DNA from: Hyphomicrobiales bacterium
GTDB lineage: Bacteria; Pseudomonadota; Alphaproteobacteria; Rhizobiales; JAJFHB01
Assembly: GCA_021775755.1 (NCBI GenBank)
Contig: JAJFHE010000039.1
Coordinates: 62,001-126,000 of the forward strand
Direction of reading: 5' to 3'
DNA: 64,000 bases
Shown here one piece after another: positions 44,749-52,673 of this stretch. A model generated the notes under the pieces. The model had not been told where the DNA came from and ran no database searches. It saw only the letters and a list, made by a program, of their open reading frames with translations. The first letter of the stretch is position 1; the number at the start of each line of letters is the position of its first letter. A program made the translations under genes and the position numbers.

Positions 44749-45354
44749 ATGCCCTACAGCGCCGAGCATAAAGCCAATACCCGCCGCAATATCGTTCGCA
44801 GCGCCCGGCGGCTGTTCAACAGGCGCGGGTTCGACGAGGTTTCGATTGACGAAATCATGGCCGGGGCCGGCCTGACCCGCGGCGGCTTTTATGCGCATTT
44901 CAAGACCAAGGACGAGCTCTACGCTGAGGCCGTGACGCTCATTCTTGAAGAACACCCTTCTGAACACTGGGACGACCTGGGGCTGGACCTGAGCGATGGC
45001 AACGCGGGCCGCTCGATCGTCAGCGCCTATCTCAGCCAGCAACATCTCGATGACATCGATGGCAGTTGCCCGATGATTGCGCTGCCGAGCGATATCGCGC
45101 GCGGCGGCCCGGCGGTGAAGCTCGCGTTCCGACAGGTGTTCGGGGCCATGGTCGGCATGTTCGATGCAAGTCTCGACGATGAAGACGAGGTGTCCCGGCG
45201 CGAGCGTGCGCTTGCCATCGCGTCTCTGTGCGTTGGCGGAATGGTGCTTGCGCGAGCAATGGACGGTGATGATGAGATGGCGCGTTCCGTGCGCCGCGCG
45301 GCCCACGCCTGTGCGCAACGGCTTGGCGGGTGGGAGCAGCCCGTGAACTCATAA
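44749..45354 (+). CDS. TetR family transcriptional regulator
   Basis: A 201-residue regulator. The N-terminal helix-turn-helix (TRRNIVRSARRLFNRRGFDEVSIDEIMAGAGLTRGGFYAHFKTKDELYAEAV) is canonical; the C-terminal ligand domain (TetR_C_16/33-like, with CPMIALPSDIARGG) is variable. GGAGAC precedes the ATG at 44749. The strong palindrome at 44664-44689 is the probable autoregulatory operator. No target transporter lies next to it; the divergent gene is the small secreted peptide. Confidence 0.92.
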   Translation: MPYSAEHKANTRRNIVRSARRLFNRRGFDEVSIDEIMAGAGLTRGGFYAHFKTKDELYAEAVTLILEEHPSEHWDDLGLDLSDGNAGRSIVSAYLSQQHLDDIDGSCPMIALPSDIARGGPAVKLAFRQVFGAMVGMFDASLDDEDEVSRRERALAIASLCVGGMVLARAMDGDDEMARSVRRAAHACAQRLGGWEQPVNS

Positions 45355-45373
45355 ACGCGTGCAGCAGAGAGGC

Positions 45374-45763
45374 TCACTCTTTCTCGATTGAGCGCGCGAA
45401 GGCGGCGATATCGTCGACTTCCTGTTGCGTCAGGTGAATGGGGGCGATTGGCGAGGGCAGGTCGTTGAGCGGCGGAATGCCCTCGACGCGCACGAATGCG
45501 GGATGCGGACGCAGCGCATAGAATGTTGAAAACGCCGCGAAGTACTCTTCATTCGACTCCACCATGATCTGAAATGACGGTGTCATGCCGATGCTCATGG
45601 AATCGTGGTCCGGCACGATGTGGCACCGTGTGCAGTGGGTGACGGAAAGCCGGCGGCCGTTGACGGGGTCGCCGGCGCCGGCCGGCAAGATGAGGCAAAG
45701 CGTGAGGGCGATGAATGCCCAAATGTGTGCTGGTTGAACTGCATGCCAGTGCGCGGTGTTCAT
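45374..45763 (-). CDS. Small periplasmic c-type cytochrome
   Basis: A 129-residue exported protein: N-terminal hydrophobic signal (IWAFIALTLCLILPAGAG), one heme site HCTRCH (C44, C47, H48), and a methionine-containing stretch (SMSIGMTPSFQIM) that may provide the sixth ligand. The C-terminus LTQQEVDDIAAFARSIEKE is the typical last helix of class I cytochromes c. GGGAG precedes the ATG. It lies 28 bp after the arginase-family gene on the same strand. Confidence 0.82.
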   Translation of the reverse strand: MNTAHWHAVQPAHIWAFIALTLCLILPAGAGDPVNGRRLSVTHCTRCHIVPDHDSMSIGMTPSFQIMVESNEEYFAAFSTFYALRPHPAFVRVEGIPPLNDLPSPIAPIHLTQQEVDDIAAFARSIEKE

Positions 45764-45791
45764 GGCGGCTCCCTCATCATGTGGCGATCGC

Positions 45792-46766
45792 TCAGCGCCG
45801 GCAAAGTCTTCCAATCACGTTGCAGGTGATGCGGCCGGCGGCGAGCGCGCCGATGCCGTCGACATCCATGTTGGGCACAAGCTCGATAATGTTGAAACCG
45901 GCGATCCTGGCCTTGTCCGCAACGCCGTGGATCATATCCACCACATGCCAGTAGCTGAGACCGCCCGGTGCGCGGCCGAGAACGGCTGGACAAACCGCGG
46001 GGTCGAGGCCGTCGCAGTCGAGCGATATCAGAACCTGCGCCCCGGCCGGGATCAGATCCAGCGCCTGTTTGACGCCACTGGCATGAACCTCGCGCGCACC
46101 GATGAACGTTACGCCCCAGTCGATGGCGTCCTTTACGTCGCCCGGGCGGGCGCTGCCGGTATTGCGCTGGCCGACCTGAATGATGCGCTCGATGTGATCC
46201 ATTTCGGAGGCCCGGCGCATGGTGCTCGAAAGCCCCTTGGTTTCGCCCTGCACCTCCTCGCGCCAGTCGATATGCGCGTCGATCTGGAGGATCGTATAGG
46301 GGCCGCGGCCTTCAAGCGCCTCGAAGACGGGGATGGGAATGGAATCGTCGCCGCCGATGACAATCGGCACCGCTCCTTTGCCGACGACGGTTTGTATTGC
46401 CGAGCGCAGGCGTGCGCGGTTGGCGGCGCCGTCCGCCTCGTCATAGCCGAGGTCGCCGCAATCGACGACGCGGGTCGAGCCATCGCCGAAAATCGGCCCG
46501 CCGAGATCGAAGTCATAGTGACCGGCGGCACCGGCATAGACCGCTATCGCATCGCGAATGGCGCCGGGGGCGTCCTTGCAGTAAGCGCCGATAGCAGGAT
46601 ACGGCGTCGCGCATGGAGCGCCGATAATGGCGACGTCGGCGTCGAACTGCGCCATGTCGGTGCACTTCGGAGCGTCCAGAAAGGTTTCAATGTCGCCGCC
46701 TCCCAACATCTGGGAAATGCTTTTCTTGTCGTTGTCCGCCACAGTCCTGGCCCTTTTTGCTGTCAC
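45792..46766 (-). CDS. Arginase/agmatinase family (ureohydrolase) enzyme
   Basis: A 324-residue protein. Metal-site motifs are QIDAHIDW (D163, H165, D167) and SLDCDGLDP (D250, D252), but the first motif reads GGDDS (138-142), where ureohydrolases usually have GGDHS; Asp141 replaces the His ligand. The fold and length match agmatinase or guanidinobutyrase. The substrate could be a guanidino compound, with altered metal binding. The start codon is GTG; a second GTG eight codons in is possible. It is co-oriented with the cytochrome c gene. Confidence 0.83.
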   Translation of the reverse strand: MTAKRARTVADNDKKSISQMLGGGDIETFLDAPKCTDMAQFDADVAIIGAPCATPYPAIGAYCKDAPGAIRDAIAVYAGAAGHYDFDLGGPIFGDGSTRVVDCGDLGYDEADGAANRARLRSAIQTVVGKGAVPIVIGGDDSIPIPVFEALEGRGPYTILQIDAHIDWREEVQGETKGLSSTMRRASEMDHIERIIQVGQRNTGSARPGDVKDAIDWGVTFIGAREVHASGVKQALDLIPAGAQVLISLDCDGLDPAVCPAVLGRAPGGLSYWHVVDMIHGVADKARIAGFNIIELVPNMDVDGIGALAAGRITCNVIGRLCRR

Positions 46767-46890
46767 GCAATAATCTGTCCGGCAATATGCTGTCCGGTGC
46801 TGGTTTCGTGCCGCACTATGAAGACTGTCCGGCGGTGCCGCAAGCGCCCACCGGTGCGTCGGATCGCGCTTTCAAGGACTTGAGGAAAGC

Positions 46891-47205
46891 ATGAAACTGC
46901 CCGTACTGCTGCTGTTGTCGATGTTGATCGCCGCCGTTGGTGCTGTGGCCGGGCGTGCCGCCGATGCGCCGCAGAGTGGTGCCTTAAACGAGGACCTGAT
47001 CATCGACTGGGATGCCCGTATCGCGGCATGCCGGTCGGCGGGCGGAACATGGCTGCACGGGCATAATGAATGCGAACGCATCGACGAGGCGGCGTGCGGG
47101 AGCGCCGGCGGACACTACTACCCGTGCGCTTCGGCGTGCCGGCATCGCCCTGATAACCTTGTCTGCATTGCCATGTGCGTCCCGATGTGCGGGTTTGCCG
47201 GGTGA
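46891..47205 (+). CDS. Small secreted cysteine-rich protein
   Basis: A 104-residue product with a signal peptide (KLPVLLLLSMLIAAVGAVAG). The mature part has eight cysteines in a spaced pattern (ACRSAGGTWLHGHNEC, AACG, PCASAC, VCIAMC, MCG), enough for four disulfides or metal binding. GAGGAAAGC precedes the ATG. No family was recognised. It has no co-directional partner closer than the amidase (102 bp away). Confidence 0.68.
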   Translation: MKLPVLLLLSMLIAAVGAVAGRAADAPQSGALNEDLIIDWDARIAACRSAGGTWLHGHNECERIDEAACGSAGGHYYPCASACRHRPDNLVCIAMCVPMCGFAG

Positions 47206-47230
47206 GCAAGAATTCCCTGCCTGTTGATTT

Positions 47231-47244
47231 AGTACGACCGTACT
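47231..47244. promoter_or_regulatory. Palindrome upstream of the amidase gene
   Basis: AGTACG-AC-CGTACT, perfect 6-bp arms, 64 bp before the amidase ATG. It is a possible operator for a TetR- or GntR-type regulator; no -35/-10 pair was fixed. Confidence 0.35.
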
Positions 47245-47307
47245 GGCCATGGCGCGTGAGGGTGGCGTATGCTCGCGCGCTTGGCACTGAATCAGGAGTG
47301 AGGGATC

Positions 47308-48708
47308 ATGGCGGACGATCTGATCTGGTACTCGGCGGCGGAGCTGCTGCGCGGCTACAAGTCCGGTGTATTTTCGCCTGTTGACGTGGTGCAGGCCGTT
47401 CTCAACCGTATCGATGCGGTTGATGGCAAACTCAACGCGTTCTGTGTGGTCGATCGCGAGGCAGCGCTTGACGCCGCCCGCGCCAGCGAGGCGCGCTGGC
47501 GGAAGTCGGCACCCCAGGGCCGCCTCGACGGCGTTCCGACCGTGGTCAAGGATCTCCTCCTGACTAAAGGCTGGCCGACGCTCAGGGGATCGCGCACCTC
47601 CGATCCGGACGGCCCGTGGAACGACGACGCGCCCGGCGTGGCGCGGGTGCGTGAGCACGGCGCGGTGCTCATCGGCAAGACGACGACGCCTGAATTCGGC
47701 TGGAAGGGCGTCACCGACAACACGCTCACCGGCATTACCCGCAACCCGTGGGACATCTCGAAAACGCCGGGCGGGTCCAGCGGCGGGTCGTCGGCGGCCA
47801 TGGCGGCGGGCATGGGCGCGCTCAGTTTCGGTACGGACGGTGGCGGATCGATCCGCATTCCGGCGGGTTTCACCGGCATCTTCGGCCACAAGCCTTCGTT
47901 CGGCCGGGTGCCCGCCTGGCCACTCAGCCCGTTCGGCACCGTGGCGCATGTCGGACCGATGACGCGCACGGTGGAAGACGCGGCACTCATGCTCACGGTC
48001 ATTGCCGAGCCCGACGCGCGTGACTGGCACTCGCTGCCCTATGAGGCGCGCGACTACACGGACGGTCTTGGCGATGGCATAAAGGGGCTGAAAATCGCTT
48101 ATTCGCCCGGGCTCGGCTATGTCGATGTGCATCCCGAGATCGCAGAGCTTGTGCGCGCCGCCGTGGGCACGCTCGAGGAACTCGGTGCCCATGTGGAAGA
48201 GGTCGACCCGGGTTTTGAGGATCCAATGCCGATTTTCCGGACACTGTGGTGGTCGGGTGCGGCTATCGCCCTGGGCCGTCTGCCGGATGAAAAGAAGGCG
48301 TTGCTCGATCCCGAACTTGCCAATGTGGTGGAGGAAGGACTGAAGCTCTCCTTGATGGAGCATCTCGATGCCGTCAATGCGCGCGGCGCGCTCGGTACGC
48401 ACATGCGCACGTTCATGGAGGATTACGATCTTCTGGTGACGCCGACCCTGCCGATCCCCGCCTTTGATGCCGGGCTCCTGTCGCCAGCTGAGGACGAGCA
48501 CGGAAAATGGACCAACTGGACGCCGTTCTCCTTCCCCTTCAACCTCACCCAGCAACCCGCCTCAAGCGTGCCCTGTGGGTTCACCAAGGCCGGCCTTCCG
48601 GCGGGCCTTCACATCGTCGGGCGTATGTTCGACGACATGACGGTTCTGCAGGCATCTTATGCCTATGAGCAGGCGCATGAATGGTGGAAGGCGCGGCCGG
48701 ATCTCTAA
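47308..48708 (+). CDS. Amidase signature family hydrolase
   Basis: A 466-residue enzyme with the full Ser-cisSer-Lys triad: K81 in VPTVVKDLLLT, cis-Ser S157 in GGSSGGSSAA, and nucleophile S181 in GTDGGGSIRIP. It hydrolyses a carboxamide. Specificity is not evident, and its lack of GatB neighbours argues against GatA. AGGAGTGAGGG precedes the ATG. Its TAA overlaps the displaced acyl-CoA dehydrogenase 3' fragment on the other strand. Confidence 0.92.
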   Translation: MADDLIWYSAAELLRGYKSGVFSPVDVVQAVLNRIDAVDGKLNAFCVVDREAALDAARASEARWRKSAPQGRLDGVPTVVKDLLLTKGWPTLRGSRTSDPDGPWNDDAPGVARVREHGAVLIGKTTTPEFGWKGVTDNTLTGITRNPWDISKTPGGSSGGSSAAMAAGMGALSFGTDGGGSIRIPAGFTGIFGHKPSFGRVPAWPLSPFGTVAHVGPMTRTVEDAALMLTVIAEPDARDWHSLPYEARDYTDGLGDGIKGLKIAYSPGLGYVDVHPEIAELVRAAVGTLEELGAHVEEVDPGFEDPMPIFRTLWWSGAAIALGRLPDEKKALLDPELANVVEEGLKLSLMEHLDAVNARGALGTHMRTFMEDYDLLVTPTLPIPAFDAGLLSPAEDEHGKWTNWTPFSFPFNLTQQPASSVPCGFTKAGLPAGLHIVGRMFDDMTVLQASYAYEQAHEWWKARPDL

Positions 48709-48754
48709 AGCCCCATCTGCCTGACCGCCAGGTCTTGTATGGTCTCTGCCGAAC
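48705..48754 (-). pseudogene. Displaced copy of the acyl-CoA dehydrogenase 3' end
   Basis: On the minus strand this reads AETIQDLAVRQMGL and TAG; the true gene end at 49462-49511 reads EEIMRDLAVRQMGL and TAG. About 40 of 50 nucleotides match, without gaps. It has no start of its own. It overlaps the amidase stop codon and lies just beyond the Doc toxin gene. Confidence 0.75.
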
Positions 48755-48790
48755 AGGTGTCTGTGCGACCGATAGACCGCGAACCTCCGT

Positions 48791-49165
48791 TCATATCTCG
48801 GCCGTGTTCGTCCGCAGCCATGCCTCGAGCGCTTCAAAACTGATTGCGTGGCGTTCGTAAAGTCCGGAAAGGAAGTCCCAGGTGTCTTCCGCGTCGGCCG
48901 TGATCATCACTCCGTTGATTGCGAGAAACGTATAGGCGCCGGCAAATGCCGTGCGCTTGTTGCCGTCGATGAATGGGTGGTTCTGCGACAAACTTTCCCA
49001 AAGCGCCGCGGCTTCGGCGATCACGTCTGGATAGTAGCCGGTCTGCGGTCTGAAAAGCGCCGCCTCCAGTTGCCCCGGATCGCGTATGCCGTCACCCCCG
49101 CCATAAGTTTCAACCTGGTCGGCGTGGATCGCGAGAATGTCGGCGATCGTCAAATAATCGGTCAC
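48791..49165 (-). CDS. Doc-type toxin (Fic fold, death-on-curing family)
   Basis: A 124-residue protein with the intact Fic/Doc core HPFIDGNKRTA (H63 to R71) and the Doc-like N-terminus (LTIADILAIHADQVETYGGGDGIRDPGQLEAALFRPQ). Doc proteins phosphorylate EF-Tu and stop translation until neutralised. The GTG start overlaps the stop of the upstream antitoxin gene (GTGA), the usual antitoxin-toxin order. Flanking acyl-CoA dehydrogenase 3' copies suggest the pair was inserted here. Confidence 0.9.
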   Translation of the reverse strand: MTDYLTIADILAIHADQVETYGGGDGIRDPGQLEAALFRPQTGYYPDVIAEAAALWESLSQNHPFIDGNKRTAFAGAYTFLAINGVMITADAEDTWDFLSGLYERHAISFEALEAWLRTNTAEI

Positions 49166-49389
49166 TGGGCAAGCTTTTTATAGAGCGGGCCGAAGCGTGG
49201 GTGGCTTGCCTGATAGGCGCGCATGACATGAGGCCGCGGCCTGCCGCTGTGATGTTTCTCAAGGAGGTCGGCGAGCGCTTCATCGACAAGTGCCTGAATC
49301 TGGCGGCCTTCCTGTCTTGCAAGCTCACGCAGGCCGCTCAGCAGTTCCGACTCGACCTGCGTGGCGAATTTTTCCCGGGCTTCCGGCAT
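49162..49389 (-). CDS. Antitoxin of the Doc-type system
   Basis: A 75-residue protein. Residues 8-45 (FATQVESELLSGLRELARQEG, then RQIQALVDEALADLLEK) fit a ribbon-helix-helix DNA-binding domain; the C-terminal ~28 residues (HHSGRPRPHVMRAYQASHPRFGPLYKKLAQ region) are likely the unstructured toxin-neutralising tail. It overlaps the toxin start by 4 bp, so the two are translationally coupled. It is unlike Phd, which has a different fold, so this is a mixed pairing. Confidence 0.78.
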   Translation of the reverse strand: MPEAREKFATQVESELLSGLRELARQEGRQIQALVDEALADLLEKHHSGRPRPHVMRAYQASHPRFGPLYKKLAQ

Positions 49390-49461
49390 TGCAAGGCTAT
49401 CCTAACGTCATTTTGGCGTAGTTTCTTTTGTCATGATAAATCATGAAACGTCAAGAAATCC

Positions 49462-50604
49462 CTACAATCCCATCTGTCTGACCGCCAGGTCGCGCATGAT
49501 CTCTTCTGAACCGCCGCCGATGGCGACCACCTTGACCTCGCGGTACATGCGCTCCACCGGGTTGCCGCGCAGGTAGCCGGCGCCGCCGAGGATCTGCATG
49601 GCTTCGCTGGCGCAGAACTCAAGCGTTTTGGTGGCGAGGAATTTTGCTTTGGAAATTTCCGCGAGCGGCATCTCCGCGTTGTCGCTGAGCCAGTAGATCT
49701 GGTTGAGAAAGGCTTCAAGCGCATCGATCCTGGCCGACATGTCGGCGATCTTGTGGCGGATTACCTGATGTTCGATGAGGCGCTTGCCAAAAGTCTCGCG
49801 CTCCTTGGCCCAAGCGATCGACTCGTCAAGGCAGACCTTGGACATGCCGAGTGCCTGGGCGATGAGACCGATGCGCTCATAGTTGAAGTTTTTCATCACC
49901 GAGATGAAGCCGCGGTCCTCCTCGCCCAGAAGGTTTTCGGCCGGCACCCGGCAATTGTCGAAGTAAAGCGTTGCCTGATCGGAACACCACCAGCCCATTT
50001 TCCGCTCAAGGGCGGAGCGCGTGAAGCCTGGCGTCTCGGCATCCACGAAGAACAGGGAGATGCCGGAAAGGCCCGGGCCGCCGGTGCGTGCGGCAACGAC
50101 GAAGTAGTCTGATGTCATGCCGCCCGTGATGAAGGTTTTGGTGCCGTTCAGCACGAAGTGGTTGCCGTCGCGTTCCGCCCGGGTTGTGAGATTTGCGACA
50201 TCGGAGCCGCCGGAAGGCTCTGTGATGCTGAGCGATGAACTTTTGGCACCCGAGACGATGTCGGGAAGGGCGCGGTCTTTGATTTCTTCGGAAGCGAGCA
50301 TCTGAATGGGGCTGATTGAAATCATCGTGCCGCCGAGGGCGGCGACTACGCCTGTGGCGCCGCATTTGCTCATTTCTTCAGATGCGGCCGCGCGCATCAG
50401 GCAATCGTCGAAGCCGAGGCCGCCGTACTTCTCCTCGACGCCGAAGCCGAAGTAGCCGAGCGCGCCGGCTTTTTCGTGGATCTCGCGGGGGATGGCGCCG
50501 GCCTCGTCCCACTCATCCACATGAGGGCGCACTTCTGCGTCAACGAAGCGTGCCATGGTTTCGCGAAACGCCTTGTGCTCTTCGGTTTCGTAGGGGTTCA
50601 GCAT
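49462..50604 (-). CDS. Acyl-CoA dehydrogenase
   Basis: A 380-residue FAD enzyme oxidising an acyl-CoA at the alpha-beta bond. Seen: LSITEPSGGSDVANL (FAD/substrate strand), FVLNGTKTFITGG, RETFGKRLIEHQVIRHKIADM, and the C-terminal QILGGAGYLRGNPVERMYREVKV, which includes the conserved FAD-binding Gly-Gly. Catalytic base: a Glu/Asp in the family position is not certain by eye. Chain length specificity is unknown. The last 50 nt recur at 48705-48754. Confidence 0.93.
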   Translation of the reverse strand: MLNPYETEEHKAFRETMARFVDAEVRPHVDEWDEAGAIPREIHEKAGALGYFGFGVEEKYGGLGFDDCLMRAAASEEMSKCGATGVVAALGGTMISISPIQMLASEEIKDRALPDIVSGAKSSSLSITEPSGGSDVANLTTRAERDGNHFVLNGTKTFITGGMTSDYFVVAARTGGPGLSGISLFFVDAETPGFTRSALERKMGWWCSDQATLYFDNCRVPAENLLGEEDRGFISVMKNFNYERIGLIAQALGMSKVCLDESIAWAKERETFGKRLIEHQVIRHKIADMSARIDALEAFLNQIYWLSDNAEMPLAEISKAKFLATKTLEFCASEAMQILGGAGYLRGNPVERMYREVKVVAIGGGSEEIMRDLAVRQMGL

Positions 50605-50944
50605 TGGGATTTAACGCCTCAGCCATTGTTCGCGGCGCCCGGGCCGCGAACGACCATATGGCTGCCCCGGTTCGCTGTCCAGCGTGACCGCCGAGTTCGG
50701 CAGCCGTGGGTATTGGCGTCTCCACCGGGCGCATTCAAGGGGCATCACGGAAACGCGTTCGAATTGTGAACCGTTCGGTCCATAATATCGTATCACATTG
50801 ATATCATGCGAATAATTCCATCTTACCGGTGTGAGCGGAAGTGATTTTAAATGGGTGGTGCGGCGCCCCACATATCGATCAGTTCGCACCGAACGTGGTG
50901 CGGTATCGGCAACCGATGACATCCAGAACTGGAGTTTGAGAACA
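50605..50944. other. 340-bp divergent intergenic region
   Basis: Non-coding as far as can be seen. It holds an AT-rich core near 50781-50820 with the palindrome TATCA-CAT-TGATA (50791-50803), a possible operator between the acyl-CoA dehydrogenase (minus) and the small secreted protein gene (plus). No clear promoter hexamers were fixed. Confidence 0.4.
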
Positions 50945-51220
50945 ATGAATGCCCGTAAAATGATCTTCGCCGCCGGCTTCCTCCTCGCCGGTGTGGCTTC
51001 CGCCGCAGCTGAAAGCGCCTATGAGCCGACCAACGCCGTTCCCCAGGGGCTCGAAAGTGGTCCTGGCCAGCAGATACTGCACCTCTCCGCCGTATCCGAC
51101 GCGCCTGCGCAGACGGCCGTTCAGTCACGCCGTCAGGGCGGTCCGAATGAGCTGATCACCGGCAATGCCGGTTTCCGTCGCGGCTACGACACGTTCGACG
51201 TGCTCGACAACATTCGTTGA
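50945..51220 (+). CDS. Small secreted protein of unknown function
   Basis: A 91-residue product: signal peptide NARKMIFAAGFLLAGVASAAA, then a polar mature part ending FRRGYDTFDVLDNIR without cysteines. GGAG lies 10 nt upstream of the ATG. No family recognised. A strong terminator follows 25 bp after the stop, so it is a single-gene unit. Confidence 0.65.
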   Translation: MNARKMIFAAGFLLAGVASAAAESAYEPTNAVPQGLESGPGQQILHLSAVSDAPAQTAVQSRRQGGPNELITGNAGFRRGYDTFDVLDNIR

Positions 51221-51245
51221 CGTTCTGCGTTCAAAGATCTGAACG

Positions 51246-51280
51246 ACGCCAGAATCGGTGGATCCGGTTCTGGCGTTTTT
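51246..51280 (+). terminator. Intrinsic terminator after the small secreted protein gene
   Basis: ACGCCAGAA pairs perfectly with TTCTGGCGT (9 bp), with a 13-nt loop, followed by five T. Confidence 0.88.
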
Positions 51281-51287
51281 CGTTCAA

Positions 51288-52673
51288 TCACGCCGGGGCG
51301 GAATGCGCCGGATAACGGCGGGTCAGCAGCGAAAAACGCCAGGCGAGCAGGGTGCCGGTGACACAGAGCCCGAGGGCCATGCCCCACCACAGGCCGACCG
51401 CGCCCATTTCGAGCGGGAAGGCGAGGAGGCAGCCGCCGCCGATGCCGAACACCCAGTAGCCAAGTCCCGCCAGCCACAGGGGCGCGACAGTGTCTTTCAG
51501 TCCGCGCAGGGCAAGCGAGGCAATCACCTGCATGCCATCGAAGACCTGGAACAGGGCCGCGATAATCAGAAGTTTCGCCGTCAGTGCCGCAACGGCTGCG
51601 TATCCCGGATCGTCGGGTGAGAGAAACATGCGCACAAGAGTGTCCGGCAGATTGAGGGGAACGATCATCAGGGCGACCAGAAACACGGCGCCGATGCCGA
51701 TGCCGAGCAGGCCAGACTGGCGCGCCGCCCAGAGATTGCGGCTGCCAACGCCGAACGCGACACGGACCATGGTCGCCTCGGCGAGCCCGTGCGCCGTGAC
51801 AAAAGCGATGCCGACCCAGCCCATAATCACCTGATACGTGGCAAGCGGCACGGGGCCGAGGATGCCTGAGAGGATCGATACGGCAGTGAAAAGGCCGGCT
51901 TCCAGAATGACGAGGCCGGCAACGGGAATGCCCAGCCGCAGGATTTCGCCGCAGACGGCAAGGTCGACACGCAGGCGCCCCAGAAACACGCCATAGCCGC
52001 GGAACTTCGGCGTCTTGAAGGTGTAGACGATCAGGGCAGCGAGCTTGATGCAGGCGACGATAACGGTGGCAAGTCCCGCCCCGAATACTCCGAGCGCCGG
52101 CAGGCCGAACGCGCCTTCGACGAACCCGAGCGTCAGCACGTAGTTGAGGCCGACGGCTGCCACCATGATCACCATCAAGGCGCCGGTGCGCGCGAGTGCG
52201 GCGGCGAAGGTGCGTAACACGGCAAACCACAACAATGGCACCACCGCACCCGCCATGGCGTGTAAGTACGGCTGCGACAGCGCCACCACCTGGGGGTCCT
52301 GCCCGGTGGCGGTCAGCACGTGATTGAGGTTCCACACAAGGATGGCCGCGGGGATGCCAACAGCGGTGGCGACAATGAACCCCTGGCGCGTGGCGATGCC
52401 GGCGTCCTGTTTGCGGCCCGCGCCTTCGGCCTGCGCCACAAGCACACCAACCACCGACAGGAGACCCATCAGAATGACGAGGACTTCAAACGTCAGATCG
52501 CCGGCAAGGCCGACGGCTGCAAGCTCCAGATATCCGATCCTCCCGACCACCATCTTGGTGGTGAGGAACATGGCGAATTCGGCGAGATAGGCGCCGGCCA
52601 GCGGCAAAGCGATGCGCAGCAACAGGCCCGTTTCGACGCGCCGCGAGGGAAGCGCTGGCGAGATCGTTGTCAC
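51288..52673 (-). CDS. MATE family multidrug/cation efflux transporter
   Basis: A 461-residue protein with 12 predicted helices in two MatE halves: LRIALPLAGAYLAEFAMFLTTKMVVGRIG begins the first, and GIPVAGLVILEAGLFTAVSILSGILGPVPLATYQV begins the second. MATE proteins exchange Na+ or H+ for organic cations. The GTG start overlaps the nitronate monooxygenase stop (GTGA). No dedicated regulator lies beside it. Confidence 0.9.
   Translation of the reverse strand: MTTISPALPSRRVETGLLLRIALPLAGAYLAEFAMFLTTKMVVGRIGYLELAAVGLAGDLTFEVLVILMGLLSVVGVLVAQAEGAGRKQDAGIATRQGFIVATAVGIPAAILVWNLNHVLTATGQDPQVVALSQPYLHAMAGAVVPLLWFAVLRTFAAALARTGALMVIMVAAVGLNYVLTLGFVEGAFGLPALGVFGAGLATVIVACIKLAALIVYTFKTPKFRGYGVFLGRLRVDLAVCGEILRLGIPVAGLVILEAGLFTAVSILSGILGPVPLATYQVIMGWVGIAFVTAHGLAEATMVRVAFGVGSRNLWAARQSGLLGIGIGAVFLVALMIVPLNLPDTLVRMFLSPDDPGYAAVAALTAKLLIIAALFQVFDGMQVIASLALRGLKDTVAPLWLAGLGYWVFGIGGGCLLAFPLEMGAVGLWWGMALGLCVTGTLLAWRFSLLTRRYPAHSAPA

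Noticed and set aside
44160-44771. A 203-codon open frame on the plus strand upstream of the TetR gene
   Set aside because: Mixed composition without motif, runs through the operator and the antisense of the small secreted peptide gene.
46984-48555. A 523-codon open frame on the minus strand
   Set aside because: Antisense to the amidase, whose full catalytic triad is on the plus strand.
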